A stretch of 64,000 nucleotides of DNA from the NCBI GenBank assembly GCA_031296115.1, contig JARLGI010000011.1, positions 1 through 64,000 of the forward strand. The letters are read 5' to 3'. The position numbers and the translations under genes were made by a program. This stretch comes from Acidobacteriota bacterium. Lineage in GTDB: Bacteria > Acidobacteriota > Terriglobia > Terriglobales > Acidobacteriaceae. Below, piece by piece: positions 10,169 to 20,744 of this stretch. Positions within the stretch are counted from its first letter, which is position 1. Each line of letters starts with the position of its first letter. The notes below the pieces were generated by a model that saw only the letters and a list, made by a program, of their open reading frames with translations, was not told the origin of the DNA and made no database searches.

Positions 10169-11125
10169 ATGGACAACGAGGTTGCAGCAGCGAACGACGC
10201 CCCTGGGGGCGGACATGGCGAGAGGGAATTTGGCCATGTATCAGTTCTTTTAAAACAAGCGATCGAATTCCTGGCCGTCCGGCGCGGTGGGACCTATATC
10301 GACGCAACTCTCGGCTTGGGCGGGCACAGCTGGGAAATCGCAAAACGCCTCGGCCCACAGGGTCATTTGATTGGCGTCGATAAGGACCCGGCAGCGCTGG
10401 AACAGGCACGCGAGCGGCTGACGAATCCGCCTTCGGAGATGGTTTCCGATTGGCCAAAGATTGAGCTGATACATGCCTCATTCGCGGATCTGTTGCAGCA
10501 GGTTGCGCCTGCTGCCGCGGATGGTCTGTTGGCGGACCTCGGCGTCAGTTCCATGCAACTGCAGAATGCCGCGCGTGGATTCAGTTTTCAGGCGGATGGC
10601 CCTTTAGATATGCGGATGAATACGCATTCGGGGCTGACCGCCGAACAAGTGGTAAACCGCTGCGATGAGCGCGAGCTTGCCGACGCGATTTACGAATTCG
10701 GTGAGGAAAGGAGGTCGCGGAGAATCGCCAGAGCCATTGTTCGGGCGCGGCCGATCAGGACAACCGCACAACTAGCGGGCGTCATCTCGGCCGCGGCCCG
10801 GCCAATGAACCAAGCGGAACGGCGGATTCACCCGGCGACCAAGACTTTCCAAGCACTCCGAATTCTGGTGAACCGTGAGCTTGAGGACCTGCGAGCGCTG
10901 CTGGGTACAGATGGTGCGCCGCGGATGCTGAAGCCGGGGGGCAGGCTGGTGGTCATCAGCTTCCACTCGTTAGAGGACCGCATCGTGAAAGATACACTGC
11001 GGGATGGGGCTCGCGACGGTCTTTATCGCGCGCTGACCAGGAAGCCGGTTACAGCAGACCAGGAAGAGATCGCTCGCAATCCTCGTTCGCGCAGTGCGAA
11101 GTTACGGGCAGGGGAGCGAATTTAG
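10169..11125 (+). CDS. rsmH: 16S rRNA (cytosine(1402)-N(4))-methyltransferase
   Basis: FGHVSVLLKQAIEFL, YIDATLGLGGHSWEI, GLLADLGVSSMQL, RILVNRELEDL, VVISFHSLEDRIVKD. Confidence 0.97.
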   Translation: MDNEVAAANDAPGGGHGEREFGHVSVLLKQAIEFLAVRRGGTYIDATLGLGGHSWEIAKRLGPQGHLIGVDKDPAALEQARERLTNPPSEMVSDWPKIELIHASFADLLQQVAPAAADGLLADLGVSSMQLQNAARGFSFQADGPLDMRMNTHSGLTAEQVVNRCDERELADAIYEFGEERRSRRIARAIVRARPIRTTAQLAGVISAAARPMNQAERRIHPATKTFQALRILVNRELEDLRALLGTDGAPRMLKPGGRLVVISFHSLEDRIVKDTLRDGARDGLYRALTRKPVTADQEEIARNPRSRSAKLRAGERI

Positions 11126-11284
11126 GTAGAGGAAGGTTAAGGAAGTCCACAACCTTGCGGAGCGAACTGCGGAAAAAGCTGTGCAAGGTGTGAATAAGTT
11201 CAGGGCCTCTGAAATTCCGTCCTTGTGTTTTTGCGAATTCAAGCCGGGCAGGCCAGCGAGGCACTGTTTGGCAGGAGAAATTGA

Positions 11285-11776
11285 ATGGCAGCCGGCGTTC
11301 TATATCCGACCATGATCCAAGCTGAAGAGTGGAGCGAGCAAGCGGCGGCCCAGCCGCGCGGCATGTTCCTGGGCACACCCGAGATTTATTTCGCCAAGCG
11401 CATCGATAACTCCCGGGTGGCAAAAGTCACCGATCCAAAACGCCGCCGCGAGATGATTCATTTCGGAATCACGCTGAGCGTGCTTTTTCTGTTTGTGATG
11501 GTGTATCTGTGGCAGCACTTCAGCGCCATCGAATACGGCTATCGCATCGAACAGCTGAAAGCCCAGCGCGACACCATCGCGGAATCGAACCGCGAGTTGA
11601 GTTTGGAAGAAGCTTCGCTGAAGGACCTGGCGCGAATCGATGTCCTGGCCCAGAAAATGGGCATGCAGCGGCCGATGCCGGGACAGTGGCAACCCATGGA
11701 CTCCACGAGCACCGATCCTTCCGTTCCGATCATGGCGCAAGCCAACCCTATCCGGGTAGTTTCATCGGAACCCTGA
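11285..11776 (+). CDS. ftsL: FtsL-like cell division protein
   Basis: Single TM helix (FGITLSVLFLFVMVYLWQHFSAIEYGYRIEQL) followed by coiled coil; position between rsmH and ftsI. Confidence 0.75.
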   Translation: MAAGVLYPTMIQAEEWSEQAAAQPRGMFLGTPEIYFAKRIDNSRVAKVTDPKRRREMIHFGITLSVLFLFVMVYLWQHFSAIEYGYRIEQLKAQRDTIAESNRELSLEEASLKDLARIDVLAQKMGMQRPMPGQWQPMDSTSTDPSVPIMAQANPIRVVSSEP

Positions 11777-11928
11777 GGTTGGACCTTTCGCGAAGCGGCA
11801 AAAAGTTGAATTCAGGTCAGGAATTCAGAGCGGCGGTCCAGCAGCAACGGACCGCCTTCTCCATGTAGACAGCCCCGGCGCAAGACTCTCTGAGGAAGCG
11901 CTGGGGTAGGCAGGACGGCGAAGCAGAA

Positions 11929-14106
11929 ATGCGGGCAAGCGCTCCCAAGACACCATCGCGAAGGCTCTACATCTTTGCCGCCCTGCTCTTTCTCTGGATT
12001 CTCGCCATCTGCTTTCGCCTGGTGCGGTTGCAGGTCGTAAAGTACGAGTTCTTCACCCAGCTCGCCCGTAAGCAACAGGTCCGGACCTTTCCAATCAAGC
12101 CCCGTAGGGGAAATATCTTCGACCGCAATGGCTATCCCTTGGCCATGTCGATTGATGTTGATTCAGTTTTTACCGTGCCCAGTGAAGTGCACGACCGGGA
12201 AACCACGGCCGCAGTGCTGGGCAATGTTTTGCAGATGGATCCCCAGAAAGTGATGGCGCAGCTGAACTCAAGGGGACCCTTTGCTTACATCAAGCGCAAG
12301 GTCGACGACGAAACCGGCGAGCGGGTACGTGAGCTCAACCTGCGTGGCATCGGTTTTCGCAGGGAACCTAAGCGGTTTTATCCCAACCGCGAGCTTGCCG
12401 CCCAGGTTCTCGGCTATGTGGGAATGGACGATGAAGGTCTGGGAGGCCTGGAGCGCCAATTTGACGAGGATCTGCGCGGCATTCCGGGTACGGAGCTGAT
12501 CTCGATTGATGCCCGTCGCAAGTGGTTTGAAAGCGTGGAGAAACCGCCCGACCCCGGGCAAAACTTGGTTCTCACCATTGACCACACCATCCAGTACATT
12601 GCCGAGCGCGAACTGCAGCGCGGCATGGAAGACACGAAAGCGATCGGCGGAACCGTTATCGTGCAGAATCCGCGCACCGGCGAGATTCTGGCGCTGGCCA
12701 ACCGGCCTACATTCAATCCCAACGTCTTCAACGACGTGCCCCAGGATGAACTGAAGGACCATGCGGTGAGCGATGTCTATGAGCCGGGTTCGGTGTTCAA
12801 GATTGTGACCTACTCGGCGGCCTTCGAATATGGTTTGGCCAAGCCGGAAGACAAGATTGACTGCCAGCACGGCTCTATCGACGTGTTTGGGATGAAAATC
12901 CGTGACCATGAAAGCCTGGGCGTGATTACTATCGCCGAGGCACTGGCGCACTCCAGCGATGTGGCCGCGATCAAGGTCGGCATGCGCGTGGGGGATGAGC
13001 GCCTGTACAAGTACATCCGTGCCTTCGGATTCGGAGCGCAGACGGGTATAGAGCTCCCGGGCGAAACCCGGGGAATGACCAAACCGGTGAACCGCTGGTC
13101 GAAGGTTTCGATTGGAGCGATCTCGATGGGTCAGGAGATCGGCGTCAGTCCGCTCCAGGTCATCTCCATGATCTCGACGATCGCCAACGACGGCGTTTAT
13201 ACGCCTCCCCGGATTGTTGCAGGCGAGCTTCCGCCCGATGGAACCCCGCAGCCGGTCGTATTTCATCCCGCACAGCAACATCGGGTTGTTACCCCCATGA
13301 CCGCAGCGCAGATGAAGAAAATGATGGAAGGGGTGGTGCTGTTTGGGACGGCTAGGCGCGCGATACTTGACGGCTACACTTCCGCCGGCAAAACGGGGAC
13401 GGCGCAGAAGGTCGAACCCGGAAGCGGAGTATATTCCAAGACCAAATACGTCGCGTCGTTCATTGGCTTTACGCCGGTCAACAATCCCGCCGTGACCATC
13501 GCGGTAATCCTGGATTCCCCGATTGGGCTGCACCAGGGCGGACAGGTCTCCGCGCCGGTGTTCAAGCGCATTGCCGAAGCGGTCCTGGAATACATGCATG
13601 TCCCGCACGATGCTGACGTGAAGAGCCCGCAACTGCAGAACCTACGCGCCGCGGCTGGTCAGCAAGACTTGGAAGACGCGGCCTCCGACCGGCTTGGTTC
13701 AGCTTTGGAGGTGGGCGAGGCAGGTGGTTCTGCTGCCAAGCCCGCCGGGAACGTAAGCAATTCGACAGCGAAGGTTGACGCGACCCAGGTAGGTTCCACG
13801 AATCCAGGTGGAATGTCGCCGCCGACACCGTCCCCAGGAACAGAAATAGCGCAGGTGAGTCCTCCTGCCGGACCGCCGGCGGGTGACCACAGCGCAGGGG
13901 CAAAGGGCACAGTGGTCCTCGACGTGGACAGCGGAATCATAGTGCCGTCATTCCTGGGTAAACCAATGCGTTTGGCCGTCGAGAGCGCGGCGCAGTCAGG
14001 CTTGGAGATTAACGCCATTGGCAGCGGAGTAGCGCGCCAGCAGTGGCCTGCCCCCGGTAGCCATATGCCATCCGGGCAGAGGGTCACAGTGCGCTTTACG
14101 CACTGA
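11929..14106 (+). CDS. ftsI: Penicillin-binding protein 2/FtsI-type transpeptidase with C-terminal PASTA domain
   Basis: RRGNIFDRNGYPLA, YEPGSVFKIVTYSAA, SSDVAAIKVG, SAGKTGTAQK; C-terminus VPSFLGKPMRLAVESAAQSGLEINAIGSGVARQQWPAPGSHMPSGQRVTVRF is PASTA-like. Confidence 0.95.
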   Translation: MRASAPKTPSRRLYIFAALLFLWILAICFRLVRLQVVKYEFFTQLARKQQVRTFPIKPRRGNIFDRNGYPLAMSIDVDSVFTVPSEVHDRETTAAVLGNVLQMDPQKVMAQLNSRGPFAYIKRKVDDETGERVRELNLRGIGFRREPKRFYPNRELAAQVLGYVGMDDEGLGGLERQFDEDLRGIPGTELISIDARRKWFESVEKPPDPGQNLVLTIDHTIQYIAERELQRGMEDTKAIGGTVIVQNPRTGEILALANRPTFNPNVFNDVPQDELKDHAVSDVYEPGSVFKIVTYSAAFEYGLAKPEDKIDCQHGSIDVFGMKIRDHESLGVITIAEALAHSSDVAAIKVGMRVGDERLYKYIRAFGFGAQTGIELPGETRGMTKPVNRWSKVSIGAISMGQEIGVSPLQVISMISTIANDGVYTPPRIVAGELPPDGTPQPVVFHPAQQHRVVTPMTAAQMKKMMEGVVLFGTARRAILDGYTSAGKTGTAQKVEPGSGVYSKTKYVASFIGFTPVNNPAVTIAVILDSPIGLHQGGQVSAPVFKRIAEAVLEYMHVPHDADVKSPQLQNLRAAAGQQDLEDAASDRLGSALEVGEAGGSAAKPAGNVSNSTAKVDATQVGSTNPGGMSPPTPSPGTEIAQVSPPAGPPAGDHSAGAKGTVVLDVDSGIIVPSFLGKPMRLAVESAAQSGLEINAIGSGVARQQWPAPGSHMPSGQRVTVRFTH

Positions 14107-14153
14107 ACGCAAGCGCTTCGAACTGCGCAGGGCGCAGCTATAATGCGGGTAGA

Positions 14154-15662
14154 ATGAACTTCCTCCAGTTGCTGGATGGTGTCGACTGTCTGGCACAGCA
14201 GGGTGATACCGGCATCGCCGGCTTGGATTATGACAGCCGTCGAGTGAAACCCGGCTGGTGTTTCGTCGCCATCAAGGGCGACAGCACGGACGGCAACCGT
14301 TACGTAGAAGCTGCTTTGCGGGCGGGAGCGGTGGCTGTGGTCAGCGACTCGGAACCGCCGAGACGCGGAATCGCGTGGGCGCAGGTTCCCCATGGGCGAC
14401 GCGCGCTGGCCCGGCTGAGTGCGAACTTCTACGGTCATCCAGCCCATTGGCTTTTCACGACAGGAATTACCGGAACTAACGGTAAGACGACCACGTCTTT
14501 TCTTTTGCAGGCCATGCTGCGTGCGATTGGACGCAAGGCCGCATTGGTGGGCACAGTGGAATACCGAATCGTGAATGAGGTATATCCGGCGCACCATACC
14601 ACCCCCGAGGCGCTGGAATTAAACCAGTTATTCACGCGGTCGGTAAGGGCTGGTTGCACCGAGGCCGTGATGGAAGTCTCTTCCCACGCATTGCAGCAGG
14701 AAAGGGTTTACGGCGTGCCTTTCAATGTGGCGGTGTTCACTAACCTCACCCGCGACCATCTTGATTACCACAGAACCATGGATGATTACTTCGCAGCGAA
14801 GATGGTGCTCTTCAAGGGCTGTGGGGCCGAACCGCCTCGAACAGCCGTGATCAACGTGGAGGACGAGCACGGCCGGGAGTTGGTCAAACTTTGCAGCGGA
14901 ACCGGGAACTTGATCACCTACGGTATCGAGCGGGGGGACTTTCACACCAGCGAACTCCTGGTGGGACACAGCGGCACGCAGTTTCGTCTGATAACGCCGG
15001 AAGGCGACGTGCCGGTCTGTAGTCCGCTACTCGGTCGAGTGAATGTTTACAACCTTGTCGCTGCCTGCGCTGCCGCTTTTGCACGCAATGCAGAGCTGAG
15101 AGCAGTTACGGAAGCGGTCGGCGAGTTCACCCGCGTACCGGGGCGCTTCGAGCGTGTGGACCTTGGGCAGCCGTTTACCGTCATCGTGGATTATGCGCAT
15201 ACCGACGACGCTTTGCGGAACTTGACCGCGGTTGCCAGGGATTTTCTTGTCGAGCGTGGGAGTGCCGGACACGTGATCACGGTTTTCGGGTGCGGTGGCG
15301 ACCGTGATCGCAGCAAGCGTCCCTTGATGGGCGAGGCGGCGGGACGTGGCAGCGACTTTGTGGTGCTTACCAGCGACAATCCTCGGAACGAAGAGCCGCT
15401 GAACATCATGAATGATGTTCTCCCCGGCTTGCAGCGTTGCGGCACACGCTACACCCTGGAGCTGGATCGCCGCAGCGCTATCCGATTGGCCGTCAACGAA
15501 GCGAAAACAGGAGACATTGTGCTGGTTGCGGGAAAGGGCCATGAAAAGGTTCAAGTCACCAGCACCGGCGTAGTGCCGTTCGACGACATTGAGGAGGCGC
15601 GGAAGGCCCTGAGCGATGCCGGCTACGGGATGCCTCAGACTGCGCGAGCGGCCCAATCATGA
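14154..15662 (+). CDS. murE: UDP-N-acetylmuramoyl-L-alanyl-D-glutamate--2,6-diaminopimelate ligase
   Basis: GITGTNGKTTTSFLLQAML, EVSSHALQQERV, FTNLTRDHLDYH, DYAHTDDALRN, TSDNPRNEEP (DNPR motif suggests meso-DAP specificity). Confidence 0.97.
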   Translation: MNFLQLLDGVDCLAQQGDTGIAGLDYDSRRVKPGWCFVAIKGDSTDGNRYVEAALRAGAVAVVSDSEPPRRGIAWAQVPHGRRALARLSANFYGHPAHWLFTTGITGTNGKTTTSFLLQAMLRAIGRKAALVGTVEYRIVNEVYPAHHTTPEALELNQLFTRSVRAGCTEAVMEVSSHALQQERVYGVPFNVAVFTNLTRDHLDYHRTMDDYFAAKMVLFKGCGAEPPRTAVINVEDEHGRELVKLCSGTGNLITYGIERGDFHTSELLVGHSGTQFRLITPEGDVPVCSPLLGRVNVYNLVAACAAAFARNAELRAVTEAVGEFTRVPGRFERVDLGQPFTVIVDYAHTDDALRNLTAVARDFLVERGSAGHVITVFGCGGDRDRSKRPLMGEAAGRGSDFVVLTSDNPRNEEPLNIMNDVLPGLQRCGTRYTLELDRRSAIRLAVNEAKTGDIVLVAGKGHEKVQVTSTGVVPFDDIEEARKALSDAGYGMPQTARAAQS

Positions 15663-17041
15663 AGCTGGGACTAAGGCAGGTGGCCGGTTTGACGGAGGCT
15701 ACGGGAGAATTCGACCCGCAGGCGATCGCCAGCGGATATTCCATTGACTCGCGTACATTACAACCGGGCGACCTGTTCTTCGCGGTGCGCGGCGAGCGGC
15801 TCGATGGGCATGACTTTGTCGCCGCTGCCCTCGCAAGGGAAGCGGTCGGGGCCGTAGTGAGCCGAGACCAGTTGGCGCGTTTTCCGCTGAAAGCCAACTT
15901 GCTGGCGGTCGAAGATGCGCTGGTCGCTCTTCAGCAACTCGGCGCGGCGGTGCGTCGCGATTGGGGGAAACCGTTGATTGGGGTGACGGGCTCCGCCGGC
16001 AAGACGACGACCAAGGAAGCTATCGCGCATGCGCTGGCGACAAAGTATCGGGTGCTGAAATCGCAGGGCAATCTCAATAATCACTTTGGCCTGCCTCTAC
16101 AGCTGTTGAAGCTTGAGCCGGAGCACGACATTGCCGTCATCGAGATGGGGATGTCGCACGCAGGAGAGATCGCGGCGCTGGGCCGCCTGGCAAAGCCTGA
16201 TTGCGGAGTAGTCACCATGGTGGCCCCAGTGCACCTGGAGTTCTTTGACTCCATCGCCGGGATTGCTCGCGCCAAGTACGAGCTGATTGAGTCGCTCCCC
16301 GCCGGAGGTATCGCAGTGCTGAACGCTGACGACGAATACGTGGCGCAGTTTGGGCGCCATTTTCCCGGAAAGGTCGTTACATTCGGGATCCATAAAGCGG
16401 CGGACGTATCGGCACGAAACATTGAGCCGCGCGGTCCGCTGGGGTCAGCGTTCGACATCGTTGCCCAAGGCCAGGTAGCGCGCGTGACATTGCCGCTGCT
16501 GGGCGAGCACAGCATCTATAACGCCCTGGCAGCCGTGGCGGTGGGGCTGGAGTATGGTGTGCCGCTGCGGGGCGCGGCCGAGTCGCTGCGGATGTTAACA
16601 GCCGGGGACAAGCGTGGCGAGATACTCAGCTACGCGGGCGCAACCGTCATCAACGATTGCTACAATTCCAATCCGAAGGCTCTCGCCAGCATGGTGCAAT
16701 CCCTGGCGCAGATACCGGCGCAACGCCGCATCGTGGTTGCTGGTGAGATGCTGGAGCTTGGCGCCGCTGCCGAGGCCCTGCATCGCGAAGCCGGACGGTA
16801 TATGGCGGAGCACGGCATTGCCGCCCTCCTCGGGGTTCGCGGGCTGACGAGGGCCATGGTTGCGAGCGCTGGCGAAGCCGGCCTGCGCGCGGAATTCGTG
16901 AGCACTCCGGAGGAGGCGGCTGAATGGCTACAGCGAGAAATCAAGCCCGGCGATGTAGTCCTGCTCAAAGCCTCAAGGGGTGTGCGCTTGGAGCGCGCGC
17001 TTGAGTCTTGGATGGGCAAGAAGCACGCGGCTACGCATTAG
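15659..17041 (+). CDS. murF: UDP-N-acetylmuramoyl-tripeptide--D-alanyl-D-alanine ligase
   Basis: GVTGSAGKTTTKEAI, NLNNHFGLPLQLL, EMGMSHAGEIAAL, NDCYNSNPKALASM. Confidence 0.97.
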   Translation: MKLGLRQVAGLTEATGEFDPQAIASGYSIDSRTLQPGDLFFAVRGERLDGHDFVAAALAREAVGAVVSRDQLARFPLKANLLAVEDALVALQQLGAAVRRDWGKPLIGVTGSAGKTTTKEAIAHALATKYRVLKSQGNLNNHFGLPLQLLKLEPEHDIAVIEMGMSHAGEIAALGRLAKPDCGVVTMVAPVHLEFFDSIAGIARAKYELIESLPAGGIAVLNADDEYVAQFGRHFPGKVVTFGIHKAADVSARNIEPRGPLGSAFDIVAQGQVARVTLPLLGEHSIYNALAAVAVGLEYGVPLRGAAESLRMLTAGDKRGEILSYAGATVINDCYNSNPKALASMVQSLAQIPAQRRIVVAGEMLELGAAAEALHREAGRYMAEHGIAALLGVRGLTRAMVASAGEAGLRAEFVSTPEEAAEWLQREIKPGDVVLLKASRGVRLERALESWMGKKHAATH

Positions 17042-17069
17042 TTTGTAGGATTTTAGAACGGGGAAGAAT

Positions 17070-18206
17070 TTGCTCTATTGGCTGCTTTATCAGAAGGGGT
17101 TCGTTGTCTTCCATATCGGACCGTTCCGAATCTTTCGTTATTTGACCTTTCGTACTGCCTTCGCCAGCCTGACCGCGCTGTTCATCGGGTTGATTATCGG
17201 TCCCGCCGTAGTGCGGCGCCTGCGTGAGTTCCAGATCGGCCAGTACATTCGAGAGGACGGCCCCCAAGCCCACCTGAAGAAAGCTGGCACGCCTACCATG
17301 GGCGGTTTGCTCATCGTGGTCGGGATGATTATTCCTACCCTCCTATGGGCCGATCTCAGTAACCGCTTCGTATGGATTGCAGTGGTGACAACCCTGGCCT
17401 TCGGTGCAATCGGTTTCGCGGATGACTATCTTAAAGTGGTCCACCGTCGAAATCTCGGTCTCACCACCAGGCAGAAACTCGGCTACCAGTTCCTGGCAGC
17501 GGCCGCGGTTGGCGCCACATTGAGTGCCTTGGAGACGCATGGGCTATATTCCACCCGGCTGATCGTGCCATTCCTCAAGCATTTTCGGCCTGATCTGGTT
17601 ATTGGCAGCCTGCACCATGGTTACTTGTCACCGCTGGCGTTTCTGCCATTTATTGCTTTCGTCTCTCTGATCATTGTTGGCTCAAGCAATGCGGTGAACC
17701 TTACGGATGGTCTGGACGGGCTGGCCGTCGGCTGTACTGTCATCGCGGCGGGCGCCTTGACTGTGCTTACCTATGTCAGCGGCCACGCCGTGTTCGCCGA
17801 CTACCTCGAGCTTGCCAAGATGCCACAAGTTTCGGAGGTGACCGTCTTCTGCGGTTCCATGGTCGGATCGGCGATCGGTTTCCTCTGGTACAACGCCCAT
17901 CCCGCAGAGGTCTTTATGGGCGATGTGGGCTCGCTGGCCCTGGGCGGGGCGATTGGGGCTGTGGCCGTCATCATCAAGCAGGAGCTGTTGCTGCCGTTTA
18001 TCGGCGGAATCTTTGTAATCGAGGCTCTCTCGGTGATTCTGCAGGTCGGGTCTTACAAGCTGCGCAAGAAGCGCATTTTCAAGATGGCGCCCATTCATCA
18101 CCACTTTGAGCTGCTGGGATGGAGCGAATCCAAGGTGATCGTGCGCTTCTGGATTGCGTCACTGGTGTTTGCACTCTTTGCTCTCACCACGTTGAAGTTG
18201 CGCTAA
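17070..18206 (+). CDS. mraY: Phospho-N-acetylmuramoyl-pentapeptide-transferase
   Basis: KKAGTPTMGGLLIV, FADDYLKVVHRRNLGLT, NAVNLTDGLDGLA, MGDVGSLALGGAIG, HHHFELLGW. Confidence 0.97.
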   Translation: MLYWLLYQKGFVVFHIGPFRIFRYLTFRTAFASLTALFIGLIIGPAVVRRLREFQIGQYIREDGPQAHLKKAGTPTMGGLLIVVGMIIPTLLWADLSNRFVWIAVVTTLAFGAIGFADDYLKVVHRRNLGLTTRQKLGYQFLAAAAVGATLSALETHGLYSTRLIVPFLKHFRPDLVIGSLHHGYLSPLAFLPFIAFVSLIIVGSSNAVNLTDGLDGLAVGCTVIAAGALTVLTYVSGHAVFADYLELAKMPQVSEVTVFCGSMVGSAIGFLWYNAHPAEVFMGDVGSLALGGAIGAVAVIIKQELLLPFIGGIFVIEALSVILQVGSYKLRKKRIFKMAPIHHHFELLGWSESKVIVRFWIASLVFALFALTTLKLR

Positions 18207-18250
18207 TCGCGCAAGTAAGTGGCACAATGGCAAGCGGGCAGAAATCCCTC

Positions 18251-19651
18251 ATGGACGTCAAAAACAAACGCGTACTGGTAGTGGGACTGGGCAAGTCGGG
18301 AGTGGCCAGCGCCTTATTTCTGCAGGAGCGCGGCGCGCGCGTTGCCGTTTCCGATGCCAAGTCTCCGGGCCAGCTGCGCGACGAGATTCCCGTCTTGCTG
18401 GATCACAGTATCAGCGTGGAAACCGGGCAGCACGGCGAGCGGACCTTTCGCGACCAGGACTTGATCGTGGTCAGTCCGGGAGTGCCTTACGATGTTCCGC
18501 AACTGGCGCAGGCCCGTTCCATGGGTATCCCGGTCATCGGGGAAATCGAGCTTGCGGCGCGTTATCTCAAAGGCAAGATTGTCGCTATTACCGGCTCCAA
18601 TGGAAAGACCACGGCCACCACTCTCGCGGGCGAAATCCTCGCGGTGAGCGGCAGCAAGGTAATGGTCGGCGGAAACATCGGAACTCCGGCCATCAGCTTC
18701 GTCGCAAACTCGACCGACGATACATGGGTCGTGCTGGAGATCAGCAGTTTCCAGTTGGAAACCATCGAGAGCTTTCATCCGAAGATAGCGGTGGTGTTGA
18801 ATGTGACCCCCGACCACCTTGACCGGCATTACTCATTTGAGAACTATGCCGCCGCAAAGGCACGTGTCTTCGAGAACCAGACTGTCGAAGATTTCGCCGT
18901 ACTGAATGCAGATGACCACACCTGTGTTGAAATGATTTCCAAAACCAAGGCGCAGGTGTATTGGTTCAGCCGCTTACGGGAAATCGAGCGTGGGACATTT
19001 GCCGGCGACGGCTGGATTTTCTGGCGGAACGGCAAGGGTAAACGCGAAATCATGCCGGTCAGTGATATCTCGCTGAAAGGCGCGCACAATCTGGAGAACG
19101 TGCTGGCTGGTGTGTGTGTGGGCATGCTGGCGGGAGTCAAGCCGTCGGATATTCGCAAGGCAGTGGCGCAGTTCAAAGCGGTTGAGCACCGCTTGGAGTA
19201 TGTTGCGACCATCCGCGGCGTGGAGTATTACAACGACTCGAAAGCCACCAACGTTGACGCCACGATTAAGGCGCTAGAGTCGTTCCCCGGCCAGATACAC
19301 CTTATCCTCGGCGGCAAGGACAAGGGCAGCGATTACACCGTCCTGAATGCTCTGCTGGCGGGCAGAGTGAAGCGGGTATACACGGTTGGCGCAGCCGCGC
19401 AGAAGATTGAATCACAGGTGCGTGGAACAGAAGTCGTCAGTGCCGGCACAATTGATGCCGCCGTCAAGCGCGCCAGCGAGTCCGCGACTGCTGGCGACGT
19501 TGTCCTCTTGGCTCCCGCCTGCGCCAGTTTCGATCAGTTCGAAAGCTACGAACATCGCGGACGGGTATTTAAAGACCTGGTGCGTCAAATGGCTTCGCGA
19601 GAGCAGGAGCGCGAGCCCGCCGGCAGCAGCACACGCGGAGGCAGAGAGTAA
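18251..19651 (+). CDS. murD: UDP-N-acetylmuramoylalanine--D-glutamate ligase
   Basis: VLVVGLGKSGVASALFL, AITGSNGKTTATTL, LNVTPDHLDRH, YYNDSKATNVDAT, LAPACASFDQFESYEHRGRVFKDLV; start chosen downstream of the longest ORF. Confidence 0.95.
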   Translation: MDVKNKRVLVVGLGKSGVASALFLQERGARVAVSDAKSPGQLRDEIPVLLDHSISVETGQHGERTFRDQDLIVVSPGVPYDVPQLAQARSMGIPVIGEIELAARYLKGKIVAITGSNGKTTATTLAGEILAVSGSKVMVGGNIGTPAISFVANSTDDTWVVLEISSFQLETIESFHPKIAVVLNVTPDHLDRHYSFENYAAAKARVFENQTVEDFAVLNADDHTCVEMISKTKAQVYWFSRLREIERGTFAGDGWIFWRNGKGKREIMPVSDISLKGAHNLENVLAGVCVGMLAGVKPSDIRKAVAQFKAVEHRLEYVATIRGVEYYNDSKATNVDATIKALESFPGQIHLILGGKDKGSDYTVLNALLAGRVKRVYTVGAAAQKIESQVRGTEVVSAGTIDAAVKRASESATAGDVVLLAPACASFDQFESYEHRGRVFKDLVRQMASREQEREPAGSSTRGGRE

Positions 19652-20742
19652 TGGCCAAGCGGGTCAGTGTCGATAAATGGCTCTTCACCGTCACTCTGCT
19701 GCTGGTGTTCATCGGACTGGTGATGGTCTTCAGCGCGTCCGCAGTGATGTTGAAGGAGCGCTTCGGCTCGCCCTATGGCTTCCTGCTAAGGCAGATGGCG
19801 TGGGCGGGAGCTGGCATTCTGGCCATGGTGGTCGTGATGAATATTGACTACCGCAAATTCCGGCGGCCGTCGGTGGTATTCACGTTCCTGGGATTTACAT
19901 CTCTGCTGCTGATTGCGGTCTTCCTCTTCCGCGACTCCCACAATACGCATCGCTGGATCAAGTTCGGCGGGTTCTCCTTCCAGCCTTCTGAACTGGCGAA
20001 ACCCGCGACCATCCTCTATCTCGCCTATTTCCTGGAATCCCGTTGGCAGCAGATTACTGATTGGAAGAACGTCTTGCTTCCGGCCGCTGCGCCGACGCTC
20101 TTATTCGCGCTCCTCATCGTCAAAGAACCGGACCTAGGCACAGCCATCGCTTGCGTGGCCATCTCGACCGCAGTCCTGTTTGTGGCCGGGATGAACATGA
20201 AGTACTTCCTCTATGGTTTTGCGGCTTCTGTACTGCCACTCTATTTTCTGATTGTTCGCGTGTCCTGGCGATGGGCGCGCGTGCAAGCCTGGTTCGATCC
20301 CTTCAAGGACCCGCAGGGCAAGGGGTTTCACATCATTCAATCGATGATTGCGGTCAGCACCGGAGGGCTGACCGGCCTTGGTTTGATGGAGGGCAAACAG
20401 AAGCTCTTCTACCTTCCGGAGCCACACACCGACTTCATCTTCGCGGTGACGGCCGAGGAACTGGGCTTGTGGGGCTCACTGTTGGTCATCGTGCTCTTCG
20501 GCATCTTTCTCTATCGCGGCGTTCGCACCGCCTTGCGTACGAACGACATGTTCGCCAAGTTCCTGGCAACCGGCATCACCGCCATGGTGGTGGTGCAGGC
20601 GCTCTTCAACATCAGCGTTGTGCTGGCCATCATGCCGGCGAAAGGCATTCCCCTGCCGTTCATCTCATACGGAGGCTCCTCGCTGTTCATCACCCTGGCC
20701 AGCGTTGGAGTGCTCCTCAACATCACCCAGCAGACCGACTAG
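19651..20742 (+). CDS. ftsW: Lipid II polymerase / cell division protein FtsW
   Basis: Multi-TM SEDS protein, [49 protein letters not shown]. Confidence 0.95.
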   Translation: MAKRVSVDKWLFTVTLLLVFIGLVMVFSASAVMLKERFGSPYGFLLRQMAWAGAGILAMVVVMNIDYRKFRRPSVVFTFLGFTSLLLIAVFLFRDSHNTHRWIKFGGFSFQPSELAKPATILYLAYFLESRWQQITDWKNVLLPAAAPTLLFALLIVKEPDLGTAIACVAISTAVLFVAGMNMKYFLYGFAASVLPLYFLIVRVSWRWARVQAWFDPFKDPQGKGFHIIQSMIAVSTGGLTGLGLMEGKQKLFYLPEPHTDFIFAVTAEELGLWGSLLVIVLFGIFLYRGVRTALRTNDMFAKFLATGITAMVVVQALFNISVVLAIMPAKGIPLPFISYGGSSLFITLASVGVLLNITQQTD

Positions 20743-20744
20743 TC

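Noticed and set aside
12268-13632. 454-aa minus-strand ORF antisense to ftsI
   Set aside because: Antisense shadow of a well-supported FtsI; His/Arg-rich composition typical of spurious GC-rich frames
20061-20744. N-terminal extension of the murG ORF (228 codons)
   Set aside because: Out-of-frame reading of ftsW; true MurG begins at [13 protein letters not shown]
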